64,000 nt of DNA from Methanomicrobiaceae archaeon (GTDB lineage Archaea > Halobacteriota > Methanomicrobia > Methanomicrobiales > Methanomicrobiaceae). The position numbers and the translations under genes were made by a program. The notes under the pieces are model-generated. The model saw only the letters and a list, made by a program, of their open reading frames with translations, was not told the origin of the DNA and searched no databases. Where the stretch lies: contig JARVGI010000006.1 in NCBI GenBank assembly GCA_029762625.1, forward strand, positions 26,992 to 90,991. Direction: 5' to 3'. How positions within the stretch are numbered: position 1 is the stretch's first letter; every line of letters starts with the position of its first letter. Positions 24,938 to 33,894 of the stretch are shown in pieces.

Positions 24938-25237
24938 ACGACACAGGGTGTCTCCACCCACCATCCTTTTTTGCAGGAATGAAAAGAAGAGCCCGCTCGT
25001 TTCACGTGGACGACCGATTCCCCTCACCTTCCAGGGGATACTCACCGGCAGGTGACCGGCACCCGACCTCCGCCCCTGCTCAGAGACCGGTAGCATTGCC
25101 GGAAGGGAGGGCGTCCCCCTTCCCCGAGCTCCCACCATCCGGGGAATAGGTAGAAATCCCGGTTCCGAACATGTTAAGATCCTACAGTTAATAATTTCCA
25201 AAAGTAATACATAATTTATTAACAGTGGTGGCATTTT
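24938..25237 (+). other. intergenic boundary of the AT-rich island
   Basis: About 300 nt without a supported gene. It has a T6 run (24965-24970) just after the fasciclin gene, a likely terminator, then GC-rich spacer, and from 25150 an abrupt change to AT-rich sequence with TATA-like AATTTATTAAC at 25212-25222 before the next gene. Confidence 0.6.
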
Positions 25238-26506
25238 TTGTCTGTAACGGATCGTCCTGTTGAGAATGAGGCCTCGCGGTATCGTCTCGATCTCCGACTC
25301 GGTATCCCCCGCTCTATTGTTACAGGTTCACTTGAATGGTGGCTGGGCGACCCTGGTTTATGTAATGCTCCCGATCAACACCCCTATCTTGTCCTTGCAG
25401 AGATTTCTGGTGAAGAATGGGGAAATGTTGAGGATATTATGCAAACGATCTCCCGTTGCATGGAAATCTCAGGATCCATACTCGTATCGGTACACCCAAC
25501 TCAAGGTGCAGGTACTGTGCCCGAGTATTCATCGTATCAGATTCATCCCTCTCCGGGACTTTATTCATTTGTCTTCTTGCTGTCTACTATTTGCCCGATA
25601 ATCGCGGATCCAGGATCACTTGCGTATAGTATGAGTCGTGGATCGCCAACGCCTTTCAGCACGATTCCTCCCCTTAGTTCAGGTGACACGCTTCATTCAT
25701 TAGAGGGCACAAACAAGCCGATTTGTGATCAGAAAGAAGACGCGAGAACAATCGCGAAGAGGGAGAGGAATCATGAACCGATACCTGTAGAAATTCTTCG
25801 AATCGTCCTTCGTAAGCAAGGATATCCTGTTGGTGAATATGACCTTGCGCGTAAGGAATGGCTTACTATTTCTGAATCTAATCTAAGAAAGAACGCAAAA
25901 TTATCTCTCCGCAAATTCCGCATTCAGAAAGGATATCAGGTAACTACATCGATGCACAGGAAGAACCCCCAAATGTTTGTTGTCGGGGACCTTCATCTGG
26001 GGCATGAGAACAGTATCCCCCGATACAAGAGACCGTTTTTATTGAGCGATTCCAAGGAAATGGATCGGGTTCTCATCAGGAACTGGAACTGGACAGTAAA
26101 AAAGGAGGATACAGCGATCTTCCTTGGAGACTTAGCGTATAAGAATTCCGATTCTCCCGAATCCTACCTCAATCGTCTTAATGGAAGAATCTTTTTTATC
26201 GAGGGCAACCATGATCCATACTTCCCGTACATGTCCCATTGCCTTCAAATGCGATATAAGGGAATACCATTTCTCTTCATCCACGATCCTGAGGAGGTGA
26301 ACAGGCCATTTGAAGGCTGGGTGATTCACGGGCATGTTCATAACAAAGATATCATCCAATATCCATTTTTTAACCCCGATACGCGAATGGTGAATGTGAG
26401 TGTTGAAATGATCGGGTATCGCCCGATATCACTCGACGTGATCCATACGTTGGTTACGGGAACCGAGGAAGTTATCCCCATCCATGATCCCCTCTTAATC
26501 CGATGA
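25238..26506 (+). CDS. metallophosphoesterase with uncharacterised N-terminal half
   Basis: 422 residues if it starts at TTG 25238; an in-frame stop lies just upstream and TATA-like AATTTATTAAC about 25 nt before fits a leaderless TTG, but the start is uncertain. Residues about 248-400 form a calcineurin-like phosphoesterase: VVGDLHLGHENSI, FLGDLAY, FIEGNHDPYFPY and IHGHVHNKD give the Asp, His, Asn and His metal ligands. The first 245 residues match nothing I know. Codon use is AT-richer than neighbouring genes, suggesting transfer. Substrate unknown; the family cuts phosphodiesters in nucleotides, nucleic acid or lipids. Confidence 0.75.
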   Translation: MSVTDRPVENEASRYRLDLRLGIPRSIVTGSLEWWLGDPGLCNAPDQHPYLVLAEISGEEWGNVEDIMQTISRCMEISGSILVSVHPTQGAGTVPEYSSYQIHPSPGLYSFVFLLSTICPIIADPGSLAYSMSRGSPTPFSTIPPLSSGDTLHSLEGTNKPICDQKEDARTIAKRERNHEPIPVEILRIVLRKQGYPVGEYDLARKEWLTISESNLRKNAKLSLRKFRIQKGYQVTTSMHRKNPQMFVVGDLHLGHENSIPRYKRPFLLSDSKEMDRVLIRNWNWTVKKEDTAIFLGDLAYKNSDSPESYLNRLNGRIFFIEGNHDPYFPYMSHCLQMRYKGIPFLFIHDPEEVNRPFEGWVIHGHVHNKDIIQYPFFNPDTRMVNVSVEMIGYRPISLDVIHTLVTGTEEVIPIHDPLLIR

Positions 26507-26613
26507 AATAATGAAAGGGATATCCCCGGGATTAACGTTTGCTCGTGAAATAATGAAGTATTTCTATCAGATTTCTTTTCAGTGTCTGGAAAAGAGGAAA
26601 CAACCGACTATTA

Positions 26614-27891
26614 TTAGAATACAAGAACGCGTTGATGGCTCGCTTCTACATGCCCGGGTGGCAGCAGCACAATCCGTGCAAATTCGGATGGATCGATCTT
26701 CAGCACATTCGAAAGAACTGGATTTGCCGAAAGGCCTCTTGACGATAATGATGGAGCATAATAGTAATACTCCAGATTATCTAAGTTTGATGTCGATGTA
26801 ATGACCGCCTGTATATCGAACTGGGGAGCGTCGCTCTCCTGAACATGCTCACCTGATATTGCATGAATTCCGTCCTCAATAAACACACACCGTGTCGAAA
26901 TACCCCGGAATGCACATGCAACCGCGAGAGTGATCGCTCCTATCGTATACCCGGTCCCATATGGACTGTGCGTTGCGAGGAGGACGAGCGGGGGAGGATC
27001 CCTAAACAATGAAGAGTTGGGAATTATTCGTTTTGGATAAATTTTTATGGAGAAAGAGGTATGGGAGAGAATATTGTGATTCTTGCAGAATCGGAACACA
27101 ATCTGGTCAATATCAGTAATTTTTCCGGGTGGAATGATGCAGTTTGAGACAATGTTCCCATTCTCCCCGATGAAAGTGCTGTATCCCCGGGAAGTAGCAC
27201 TCTCGGAATGAAGCAGGGTTTTTGGGAATAGTCCTTTCTTCATTGAAATTTTATTGATTTCGGTGAGCGATTCTCCAATATTTTCATGGGTAATCGGGGC
27301 CTGGTTGCTGTGCATTGCATGCACCCCGTCGAGGTAGGCATAGAGTTCCGGAGAGACACCATTGCGCACCGCGGTGCGGAACAGATCGAGTACATTTGAG
27401 CAGGAATGATGCGAATAGGGTGGCTGCAGAAGAAGAAATCCAATTGCTGAGGATTTTGAACGATCCTTCGTGGCATCGATTATGCTACCCCAAAAAGACT
27501 TGTCTGCAGCATCATTGGGAGTGGAGATGATCTGGTCGGGAAATCTCATTTTGAACGGTTCAATGTGGATTCCTCTCAGTGTGAGTTCACGGGAGTCAAA
27601 GACACACCGGAAAGCCGGTAATTTAAACATATCTTCCCAAACATAACGATGTTGACGGTCGATAAACGCATAACACGCATCCCCAAGCAAGTAGGAGGTA
27701 AATGGAGGCGGTTGGAATCGAGATTTATGATGAAGGCTCTCCGGAAAAATTTTCATGCTGTAAAATTTTATAAGCTCGGCGAGCCATGAAAGTCGTTCAG
27801 GTGTCACCCTCTCTGAAGTAAAAAATATGTTACTCGACATCATTTGAAAACGTTGTTTGTGTAGGATTTCGCGAACGTACCGTTCGACCAT
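26614..27891 (-). CDS. protein with two DsrE/DsrF-like domains
   Basis: 425 residues. An N-terminal region (about 1-165) is unknown. The segments FLLLQPPYSHHSCSNVLDLF..YAYLDGVHAMHSNQ (from about 170) and VLLATHSPYGTGYTIGAITLAVACAF..CVFIEDGIHAISGEH (from about 310) both have the DsrE pattern: a hydrophobic strand, a helix of Ala/Leu, then a strand ending DGhxAh. The Cys normally used as sulfur acceptor is absent: the aligned loops read SESATSRGY and APSLSSRGL. A sulfur-relay role is therefore doubtful; nucleotide or protein binding is possible. Converges on the metallophosphoesterase gene, 107 nt apart. A T7 run separates it from the nitroreductase upstream. Confidence 0.55.
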   Translation of the reverse strand: MVERYVREILHKQRFQMMSSNIFFTSERVTPERLSWLAELIKFYSMKIFPESLHHKSRFQPPPFTSYLLGDACYAFIDRQHRYVWEDMFKLPAFRCVFDSRELTLRGIHIEPFKMRFPDQIISTPNDAADKSFWGSIIDATKDRSKSSAIGFLLLQPPYSHHSCSNVLDLFRTAVRNGVSPELYAYLDGVHAMHSNQAPITHENIGESLTEINKISMKKGLFPKTLLHSESATSRGYSTFIGENGNIVSNCIIPPGKITDIDQIVFRFCKNHNILSHTSFSIKIYPKRIIPNSSLFRDPPPLVLLATHSPYGTGYTIGAITLAVACAFRGISTRCVFIEDGIHAISGEHVQESDAPQFDIQAVITSTSNLDNLEYYYYAPSLSSRGLSANPVLSNVLKIDPSEFARIVLLPPGHVEASHQRVLVF

Positions 27892-27960
27892 TTCTCAATA
27901 GGTATGGGCGAATTATTCCTTTCAATAGCTCCCGCACTAGTATCGAAAAAAATGATAATC

Positions 27961-28707
27961 TCAGAAATCGCGCTCACGTTTTCCTACTGCCCCCACATAT
28001 AACGGCCATTGGCTCTCCGGGTTGAGATTGGCCAGCTGAATCATCATCTGGTCGTGGAACAGATCGATGGGATGTACCCTCCATCCTGTGCAGGATGCAG
28101 CCATTATGAGCGCCTGGCAAATATGCCCGGCCTCGATCAGCACACTCCTGAACCCTCGATTTCCCAACGCCCAGGTCGAACGGTATGGAATCCCTACCCA
28201 GAGGAACGTAACCGCTGCCCGAGTGATTAATTTAAAATTCATGCTGGCAGTTCCCATCGCAAAAGGAAGAGTTGAATCCACCCGTTCAACGACTATTTGA
28301 TGCGAATGAGGAAGGTAACGATACAGGCCGGTTTCAAGTTCGTCGACCTCGCCTGCGACAAAGAAGGTCTCAATAGGATACCGTACACCGCTTGAAGGAA
28401 CATTGCGAAGTGCCACGTCATTTTCCTTGGTTTTCCTGTAGCCTTGCATGCACCAGAGGAGGAATGAAAGCTCCTGTAATGTCATCGCTGATCTCGAAAA
28501 GAAGGCTTCGGGTTCCCACTGTTCAAGGGCTTCAGGGACCGAAACATCAGCATATTTCTTTCGTTTCGGATTTGGGAGCCGGATTACTTTTGCACCTTCT
28601 GGAACCGGGATCTCTCTTTCAGGTTCAGGCTTGCGCAATATCATATCAACGGTCGAAAAATCCGGATACGTCGTTTTTTCCAGGAATTCAATACCGGGGT
28701 TTGTCAT
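27961..28707 (-). CDS. SagB-type nitroreductase-fold dehydrogenase
   Basis: 248 residues. FFSRSAMTLQELSFLLWCMQGY, then RNVPSSGVRYPIETFFV and TGLYRYLPHSHQIV is the SagB/nitroreductase pattern: Ser residues for FMN phosphate, a dimer helix and the YPIE strand. SagB enzymes make azoles in peptide toxins, but related stand-alone members exist with other redox roles. The adjacent fwd operon and the AT-rich composition are shared. GAGGT lies 3 nt before ATG 28707 and a TATA-like TTCTTTATTTGG about 55 nt upstream suggests its own promoter. Confidence 0.78.
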   Translation of the reverse strand: MTNPGIEFLEKTTYPDFSTVDMILRKPEPEREIPVPEGAKVIRLPNPKRKKYADVSVPEALEQWEPEAFFSRSAMTLQELSFLLWCMQGYRKTKENDVALRNVPSSGVRYPIETFFVAGEVDELETGLYRYLPHSHQIVVERVDSTLPFAMGTASMNFKLITRAAVTFLWVGIPYRSTWALGNRGFRSVLIEAGHICQALIMAASCTGWRVHPIDLFHDQMMIQLANLNPESQWPLYVGAVGKRERDF

Positions 28708-28778
28708 ACTACCTCACAAATGATGAAACGATGCTGTCGCCAATTTGATAATCGAGTCCAAATAAAGAATTGAAGAAT

Positions 28779-29603
28779 TCATTGGGGAATCCCGGAGGGG
28801 GAGGAAGCCCGAAGGAAGAGATTTCCATAGATCTCTTGACCTTTCTTCTTCGGATGTCGCTCTCCCAGATCCCCGATGAAATGTCGAAATGTAATATCCT
28901 GCCCTGCTATTGTTTTATCAACCTGGCCGATCTCCTTGAAACCCGGGAGCATGTACGTGACATCACCAAGCACATAGATATCTCCCTTTACCATCTGGCC
29001 TCCAACACGGCCCTGGACATCTCCCTTGATTATTACCGTGCCTCCTTCGGCATGGGTGGAGACGTGGATGAAGGCATTCTTCTCAATGATGATGGTGCCT
29101 CCCAGCATGAATGTACCTATGTCATTCCCGGCACTTCCATGAATATGAATCGTGCCTCCCCGCATCCCGCGCCAGTCGCCCCTATAGGCACACCCCACGT
29201 AATTTTGAGCGTCCCCATCAACCTGGATCTCCCCGCCTTCCATTGCTATTCCACAGAACGAGTCAACATTCCCCTTCACGTGGATTGAACCGCCCTTCAT
29301 CCAACCCCCTACATACATGTCCGCGTTCCCATTGAGGGTGATGGAACCTGCAGTCATCTTCATTCCGATATATTTCACACGGGAACAATCTCCCTCGATC
29401 ACGATATCGGTATCTTCAGCAGTCGTACCTGATGTACCGGTTACCTCAAAGAAATCCCCCAGCTCATTCCGTATTTTCCCTTCGCGGACTTCCAATTTGG
29501 ATATCTCAGAAGGAGATTTTCCAGCGAAGACATCGGGAGAGATATTCGAACATTCGAGGAATAATTCCGGAGTTTTAAAGGGCTTCATTGTGATAGTCGC
29601 CAT
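28779..29603 (-). CDS. fwdC: formylmethanofuran dehydrogenase subunit C
   Basis: 274 residues of parallel beta-helix repeats with glycine turns (GGSIHVKGNVDSFCG, GGTIIIEKNAFIHVS, GGTVIIKGDVQGRVG), the same fold as the C-terminal domain of glutamate synthase. In the Fwd complex it is a structural subunit that contacts FwdA and FwdB. It starts 3 nt after the fwdA stop, within the fwdGDBAC operon. First step of methanogenesis from CO2: reduction to formylmethanofuran with a low-potential ferredoxin. Confidence 0.95.
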   Translation of the reverse strand: MATITMKPFKTPELFLECSNISPDVFAGKSPSEISKLEVREGKIRNELGDFFEVTGTSGTTAEDTDIVIEGDCSRVKYIGMKMTAGSITLNGNADMYVGGWMKGGSIHVKGNVDSFCGIAMEGGEIQVDGDAQNYVGCAYRGDWRGMRGGTIHIHGSAGNDIGTFMLGGTIIIEKNAFIHVSTHAEGGTVIIKGDVQGRVGGQMVKGDIYVLGDVTYMLPGFKEIGQVDKTIAGQDITFRHFIGDLGERHPKKKGQEIYGNLFLRASSPSGIPQ

Positions 29604-29606
29604 GTC

Positions 29607-31313
29607 TTAGGCCTCCACATCCACTTCAATAACATATGGATTCGGGGCAAGATTGTCTCGAACAGCATAGTTACCGATACTTACGGTATAATTTTTGAGG
29701 AATTTATCATGGATATCGCGAGTAACCTGGGGATTATCTTTCACTTTCGCATTTACCCATACCGTCCTCTTGTTTCCATGATGGGTAATATCACCATCTT
29801 TCACCACAATCTGTCCAGACTTTACAAACAGGCTTGCACGTAAAAATGCCTTCTCAATCTCTTCCGGATCGCCCGGCATGTTATTTACGTCGAGATCAAA
29901 GACTGCGACATTTGCATCAAGACCCTCCCCCAGACCACCATACATATGGGAGAGACCGAGCGCTTTTGCTGGGCCCGTCCGGGTCATTTGTGCAATCTCG
30001 TATAAGGTCCGCTCCTTATCGATACCATGCAGGTCGGTAGCATCGATGACCTTGCTGCTGTGTTTGAGAGTGTCGAAGGTGGCTTCTCTCGCTTTCTGGC
30101 TCATCAGCCATTTGATAACACGGGGGTATCTGATGAAGGGGCCCGCATTCGGATGATCGGTGGTAATGAACGTTCTTGAGGGGTCCTTTGCGTAGAGCCC
30201 GAGCTCGAGCCCGATAGCCCATTGAATCCCGCTGACCTTGACATCTTTGTCATAGATGTAAGGAACGACGCCGGCAGCAGTTTCAAGTTCTACGTCCGTA
30301 TTCGCCCACTTCAAATGGTTCAGGCTGTTCAAATGGTGCTCAAAAGGTCCGTCCGCCGTCATCGTGGTCGTTTCATCGAGGGTCACACAGCCAAGATCAA
30401 CCGTAAGGTTCTTTCGGGAGTTGACGTAATCCATTACTTCCTTTGCTTTGCTCTCGAAATTTGCCCATGAATCCCCTCCATATGAGTGGAACTGTATATG
30501 AGTGGAATGCATGACCTGTTCGCGGTTGAATTTATTTTTCGCTGTTATCCCTCCGGCTAACTGTAATGAATCAAGGGTAACGGCGTAGTTGCCGGGGATC
30601 CCGAGACTATTATGATGGAGATGGATGGAATGCGGCAGCCCGAGATACTCGTTTGTTTTCATGAGGCCGGTGATGATTTCTGCCGGGGTGATGTCATAGA
30701 ATGGAACCGGATCGTTGATAGAGAGGCAATTAAGACCCCATGCCCATGCGGCGGTGCCCCCCGGATTGACCAGTTTTAATCCAAACCCTTTCGTTGCCGA
30801 CAAAAGCCATGCCACGTACGCGGCGGTGTTCTCAATCTCCTCATTTTTCAGATATTCCATGACAAACCAGTTATTTCCAAAAACGGGAAGAGCACCCTCA
30901 TCGATGATCGGAGTATCGTGAATCTCCTCATGCACATGCGGGCCATGGAGGGGGGGCATTGCCGCTTCCATCACGAACGCATATCCCATCCGGGCATAGT
31001 CGTATCCCGTCTTGAAGGTGCTGGGGATGGAGAATCCCATCTCCATACGATAATGTTCCTGGGCATTCGGACTTTTAAACAGCTTGTCTTCTGGCCGCAT
31101 CAGACGCCCGGCGTTTACCTTCGGTCCGGCCACATGAGCGTGAATATCAACGCCACCCGGCATGACCACCTTCCCCCTGGCATCGATCACCTTCGCATCT
31201 TTTCCTCCCTTTTCGACGATTTTGTCGTCCCTGATGGCGATATCCGCCACATCGCCGTTTATATTTCGGGACGGATCAATCACAAATCCATTCTTGATTA
31301 CAAGTTCTGCCAT
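29607..31313 (-). CDS. fwdA: formylmethanofuran dehydrogenase subunit A (amidohydrolase)
   Basis: 568 residues. Amidohydrolase fold: VDIHAHVAG gives the first metal-binding HxH, GLKLVNPGG carries the probable carboxylated Lys, and ITTDHPNAGPFIRYPRV has the later metal-binding Asp and His. It condenses formate with methanofuran, the formate coming through a tunnel from FwdB. AGGTGG lies 6 nt before ATG 31313. The start follows the fwdB stop at 31314 with no gap. Confidence 0.96.
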   Translation of the reverse strand: MAELVIKNGFVIDPSRNINGDVADIAIRDDKIVEKGGKDAKVIDARGKVVMPGGVDIHAHVAGPKVNAGRLMRPEDKLFKSPNAQEHYRMEMGFSIPSTFKTGYDYARMGYAFVMEAAMPPLHGPHVHEEIHDTPIIDEGALPVFGNNWFVMEYLKNEEIENTAAYVAWLLSATKGFGLKLVNPGGTAAWAWGLNCLSINDPVPFYDITPAEIITGLMKTNEYLGLPHSIHLHHNSLGIPGNYAVTLDSLQLAGGITAKNKFNREQVMHSTHIQFHSYGGDSWANFESKAKEVMDYVNSRKNLTVDLGCVTLDETTTMTADGPFEHHLNSLNHLKWANTDVELETAAGVVPYIYDKDVKVSGIQWAIGLELGLYAKDPSRTFITTDHPNAGPFIRYPRVIKWLMSQKAREATFDTLKHSSKVIDATDLHGIDKERTLYEIAQMTRTGPAKALGLSHMYGGLGEGLDANVAVFDLDVNNMPGDPEEIEKAFLRASLFVKSGQIVVKDGDITHHGNKRTVWVNAKVKDNPQVTRDIHDKFLKNYTVSIGNYAVRDNLAPNPYVIEVDVEA

Positions 31314-32687
31314 TCAATCCACCTGTGAAGTCGTTGTCGGGACATGCGTTTTTTCATGAATCCAGATAGGTTCTGTCTGGGTTAATTCGCACATCCGGAG
31401 GTAAACACGGTCGAAGAGCTCCTCATCGCTTGGTACGCCTTCGGGACCATCGATGACTTTCTTGAACTGAATTGGCACATTGTCCATCCGATATACGACC
31501 CCCGGCTCTTCCACTCCAACTATCCGGACCGGAATGTGGAGATCCGAGATCTCACTTGCCATGTTGATATTCGGATCTACCGTGATGAACGGATGATTCT
31601 TGAGATGTTTGACCGCCTCGATGGGGAAGTGAGCTCCGGCATCCGTTCCTACATTCACAAAGCAGTCAACCTCGTCTCGCATGGCCAGATCTACCGAACT
31701 GGTCTCTCCAGGATTCATATGTGCATGAGTCCCCTTGCTCAGATCGATACAATAGGGGAAGCCAAACTGCCATGACCAGACCTGGCCTGGCCCTGCGATG
31801 TTATAGTGGCCCCGCATGGCCATAATTGACGCCTTGGTTTGGTCGTTGAGGTCTCTGGTGAGACTGATCGCAATGTCGACATTGTGGTTGCGTCCGTCGG
31901 TATGGGTGCACCCCATTCCGAAGAATATCATGACAAAGCGTGCATTCTTCATCTTCTCCGCCGCTTCGAGGATTCGGGCTTTCTCTATGCCTGCAACCTC
32001 TTTTGGAATATCGTGACCCCGCAATACCGTCCGGAACGCATCGAAGAGATCATAATCGTGTCCCTGTTTGACCATGAGGTGGTGGTCTGCCAGTTTCGCG
32101 GTATCTGTCTCCCTGGGATCGACACAGATCACGGTCCGGTGCTTCTGTCCACGATTCGTGAAAAAGCCTCTTGGAAATATCGAGTACCGAGAGGTGTGGC
32201 GTGGATGAGCATGCATGGGATTGCATCCCCAGAAGACGACGACATCTGCCCGGTTCTTGATCTCACCCAGGGTACAGCTGGGATACCCGTTGTCGAATAT
32301 TGCCAAAAAGGAGGGTCCGTGGCATATCGATGCACAGTTGTCAAGGACAGCACCTGCTTTCTCTGAAACCCTGCCCACTGCACTCATGCCTTCACAGTTT
32401 GTGGAGCCGAAGCCGTAAATGAGAGGCTTCTTTGCATGTAGCAGGGCTTTTGCAGTATAATCGATTGCCTCCTCATACGTGGTTTCCTTAAAAGACCCGT
32501 CTGGTTGACGCAGGCGGGGCCTGGTGAGCCTGTTTGAACTTGTGGCATGATGAAAGATCTCACTCCCAATCACACATGCATTCCGGGTCTCCAGGATTTT
32601 TTTCCCATCGTCAGAGACAAGTATTTCAAGATCATCGCAAGCCGCTCCGCAATACGGACATCCAACCTGAGTTATAAGTTTCGGCAT
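31314..32687 (-). CDS. fwdB: formylmethanofuran dehydrogenase subunit B (Mo/W formate dehydrogenase-like)
   Basis: 457 residues. N-terminal Cys set VGCPYCGAACDD plus NACVIG holds a [4Fe-4S] cluster. Cys122-His123 in SICHGPS aligns with the Mo/W ligand; it is Cys, not selenocysteine. Binds a bis-pyranopterin cofactor and reduces CO2 to formate. Whether tungsten or molybdenum is used cannot be told from the sequence. The two moeA genes near 62-64 kb supply metal insertion into the cofactor. Confidence 0.96.
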   Translation of the reverse strand: MPKLITQVGCPYCGAACDDLEILVSDDGKKILETRNACVIGSEIFHHATSSNRLTRPRLRQPDGSFKETTYEEAIDYTAKALLHAKKPLIYGFGSTNCEGMSAVGRVSEKAGAVLDNCASICHGPSFLAIFDNGYPSCTLGEIKNRADVVVFWGCNPMHAHPRHTSRYSIFPRGFFTNRGQKHRTVICVDPRETDTAKLADHHLMVKQGHDYDLFDAFRTVLRGHDIPKEVAGIEKARILEAAEKMKNARFVMIFFGMGCTHTDGRNHNVDIAISLTRDLNDQTKASIMAMRGHYNIAGPGQVWSWQFGFPYCIDLSKGTHAHMNPGETSSVDLAMRDEVDCFVNVGTDAGAHFPIEAVKHLKNHPFITVDPNINMASEISDLHIPVRIVGVEEPGVVYRMDNVPIQFKKVIDGPEGVPSDEELFDRVYLRMCELTQTEPIWIHEKTHVPTTTSQVD

Positions 32688-32688
32688 T

Positions 32689-33102
32689 TCAATTCTCTCC
32701 TTTCCAGAGCCCTACAGAACCCTGCACGAGCTCAAGGGCGCTTTTTATTCTTTCACCTGTAGCTGGTTCTATGGTTACCGGGAATCCGCTATATTGCGGT
32801 ACACCGGTTGATTGTGTTCGAGGAGGGACAATCTGGTTCGCCCAGACTCCCTGTCGTATATGGGCAAGACCCGGAGGGCAGAATTGGGTCGGTTCAATTG
32901 CTTTCACGATAACACTCCCGACTTCACTCGTTACCCTGACATTGGTATTCCTCCATATCCCGAGTCTCTTCATATCTTCAGGATTCATCTCAACAATAGA
33001 ACAGGCCTGAAAATATTCGGGCGTGGTCTTACCCTTCTCCATCGCCTGTCCTTCCTCAATAGACCGCTGTGTGATCATGTTAAGAACTATTTTTTCTGCC
33101 AT
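32689..33102 (-). CDS. fwdD: formylmethanofuran dehydrogenase subunit D
   Basis: 137 residues of the molybdopterin-dinucleotide-binding fold that in formate dehydrogenase is the C-terminal domain, here a separate subunit. GIWRNTNVRVTSEVGSVIVKA is the usual double-psi barrel strand pair, and PPGLAHIRQGVWANQI contacts the pterin. Start ATG 33102 without an obvious Shine-Dalgarno; stop 1 nt before fwdB. Confidence 0.93.
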   Translation of the reverse strand: MAEKIVLNMITQRSIEEGQAMEKGKTTPEYFQACSIVEMNPEDMKRLGIWRNTNVRVTSEVGSVIVKAIEPTQFCPPGLAHIRQGVWANQIVPPRTQSTGVPQYSGFPVTIEPATGERIKSALELVQGSVGLWKGEN

Positions 33103-33156
33103 GGTCCCAACTCACGAAATTTCTTACTAGACAAATTAATGGGGTAAAAGGTCCAC

Positions 33157-33420
33157 TCACGATACCCTTGCGGTTGGAAATACTCCCTCTCCGCTCAATG
33201 AGATGACTCCGTAAGGACATGCCTCGATACACACACCACATCCGGCGCAAAGCTCTGAATTTATGTCGAGGATAACAGATTTTCCGTCATGGACCTTGTA
33301 GATCTTTTCATTCGTTACCGGGTCGACAGAATTGAGCTCAATTGCGTCGACGGGACACGCGGCCACGCAATTACCGCAGCCAGTACATCTTCCCACGTTG
33401 ACATGCACACTGAAGGCCAT
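33157..33420 (-). CDS. fwdG: two-cluster ferredoxin, FwdG-like subunit
   Basis: 87 residues from ATG 33420. Two [4Fe-4S] motifs, CTGCGNCVAACPV (about 11-23) and CAGCGVCIEACPYG (about 58-71). Brings electrons to FwdB. First gene of the operon; the larger polyferredoxin FwdF is not in this window. Confidence 0.92.
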   Translation of the reverse strand: MAFSVHVNVGRCTGCGNCVAACPVDAIELNSVDPVTNEKIYKVHDGKSVILDINSELCAGCGVCIEACPYGVISLSGEGVFPTARVS

Positions 33421-33502
33421 CAAAAGAATCTCTCTGAATGCGGTGATAAACCTTGTTGTAGTAGTTAATCAATTTAGTTTTACCTTTCTCGTAATTTTAG
33501 CA

Positions 33503-33535
33503 ACTATATTTAACATTTTTTGCATATATATTTAC
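33503..33535 (-). promoter_or_regulatory. fwd operon promoter
   Basis: Two TATA-like elements on the minus strand, TAAATATATATGC and TTAAATATAG, about 85-115 nt before fwdG. They predict a leader of roughly 60-90 nt, longer than most here, with room for a binding site responsive to metal or substrate. I see no clear palindrome. Confidence 0.55.
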
Positions 33536-33570
33536 CACTAGCATAAATTTCGTTCTATTTCCATTGGAAT

Positions 33571-33870
33571 ATGGGAAGTATTGTCGATTCGCGAATAGTC
33601 CATTTTCACTCCGCATCCCGGGAGCTTCGGCGAGATCCGCTTCACCCCCACACCTGCGAGCTGAAGGTATCCCCTTCAAAATCCGATACTGTTCCCGAGA
33701 TCCACGTCACAGTAAAACCGATCGGCGGCCGGTGGCAGTTCTCGGTCCGGGACAGCGGCCTCGGGACATCAGATCGGGCCCGAGTTTCTTGACCGGATCG
33801 TCGTGATTCTCCAGCGCCCGGATTATTCGGTCAGCCGGAAGCGGAGCCGAAACGTTCAGTACCGTATCTT
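33571..33870 (+). pseudogene. broken histidine-kinase C-terminal fragment
   Basis: EIHVTVKPIGGRWQFSVRDSGLG is the N-box-to-G1 strand of a HATPase domain as found in methanogen PAS kinases (normally ...SVRDNGIGI). That frame stops at 33790. The neighbouring frame continues with GPEFLDRIVVILQRPDYS, matching the usual DPQYxDRIFVIFQRLHxR. No start, no H-box and no intact G2 box remain. So this is a relic with at least one frameshift. It lies between the fwd promoter and tRNA-Gly, at the edge of the AT-rich island. Confidence 0.65.
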
Positions 33871-33894
33871 CGATGCAACGAAAAGCGACGATTT

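Noticed and set aside
27961-28707. Azole-peptide (SagB/C/D) biosynthesis cluster
   Set aside because: No cyclodehydratase, YcaO protein or precursor peptide gene is nearby.
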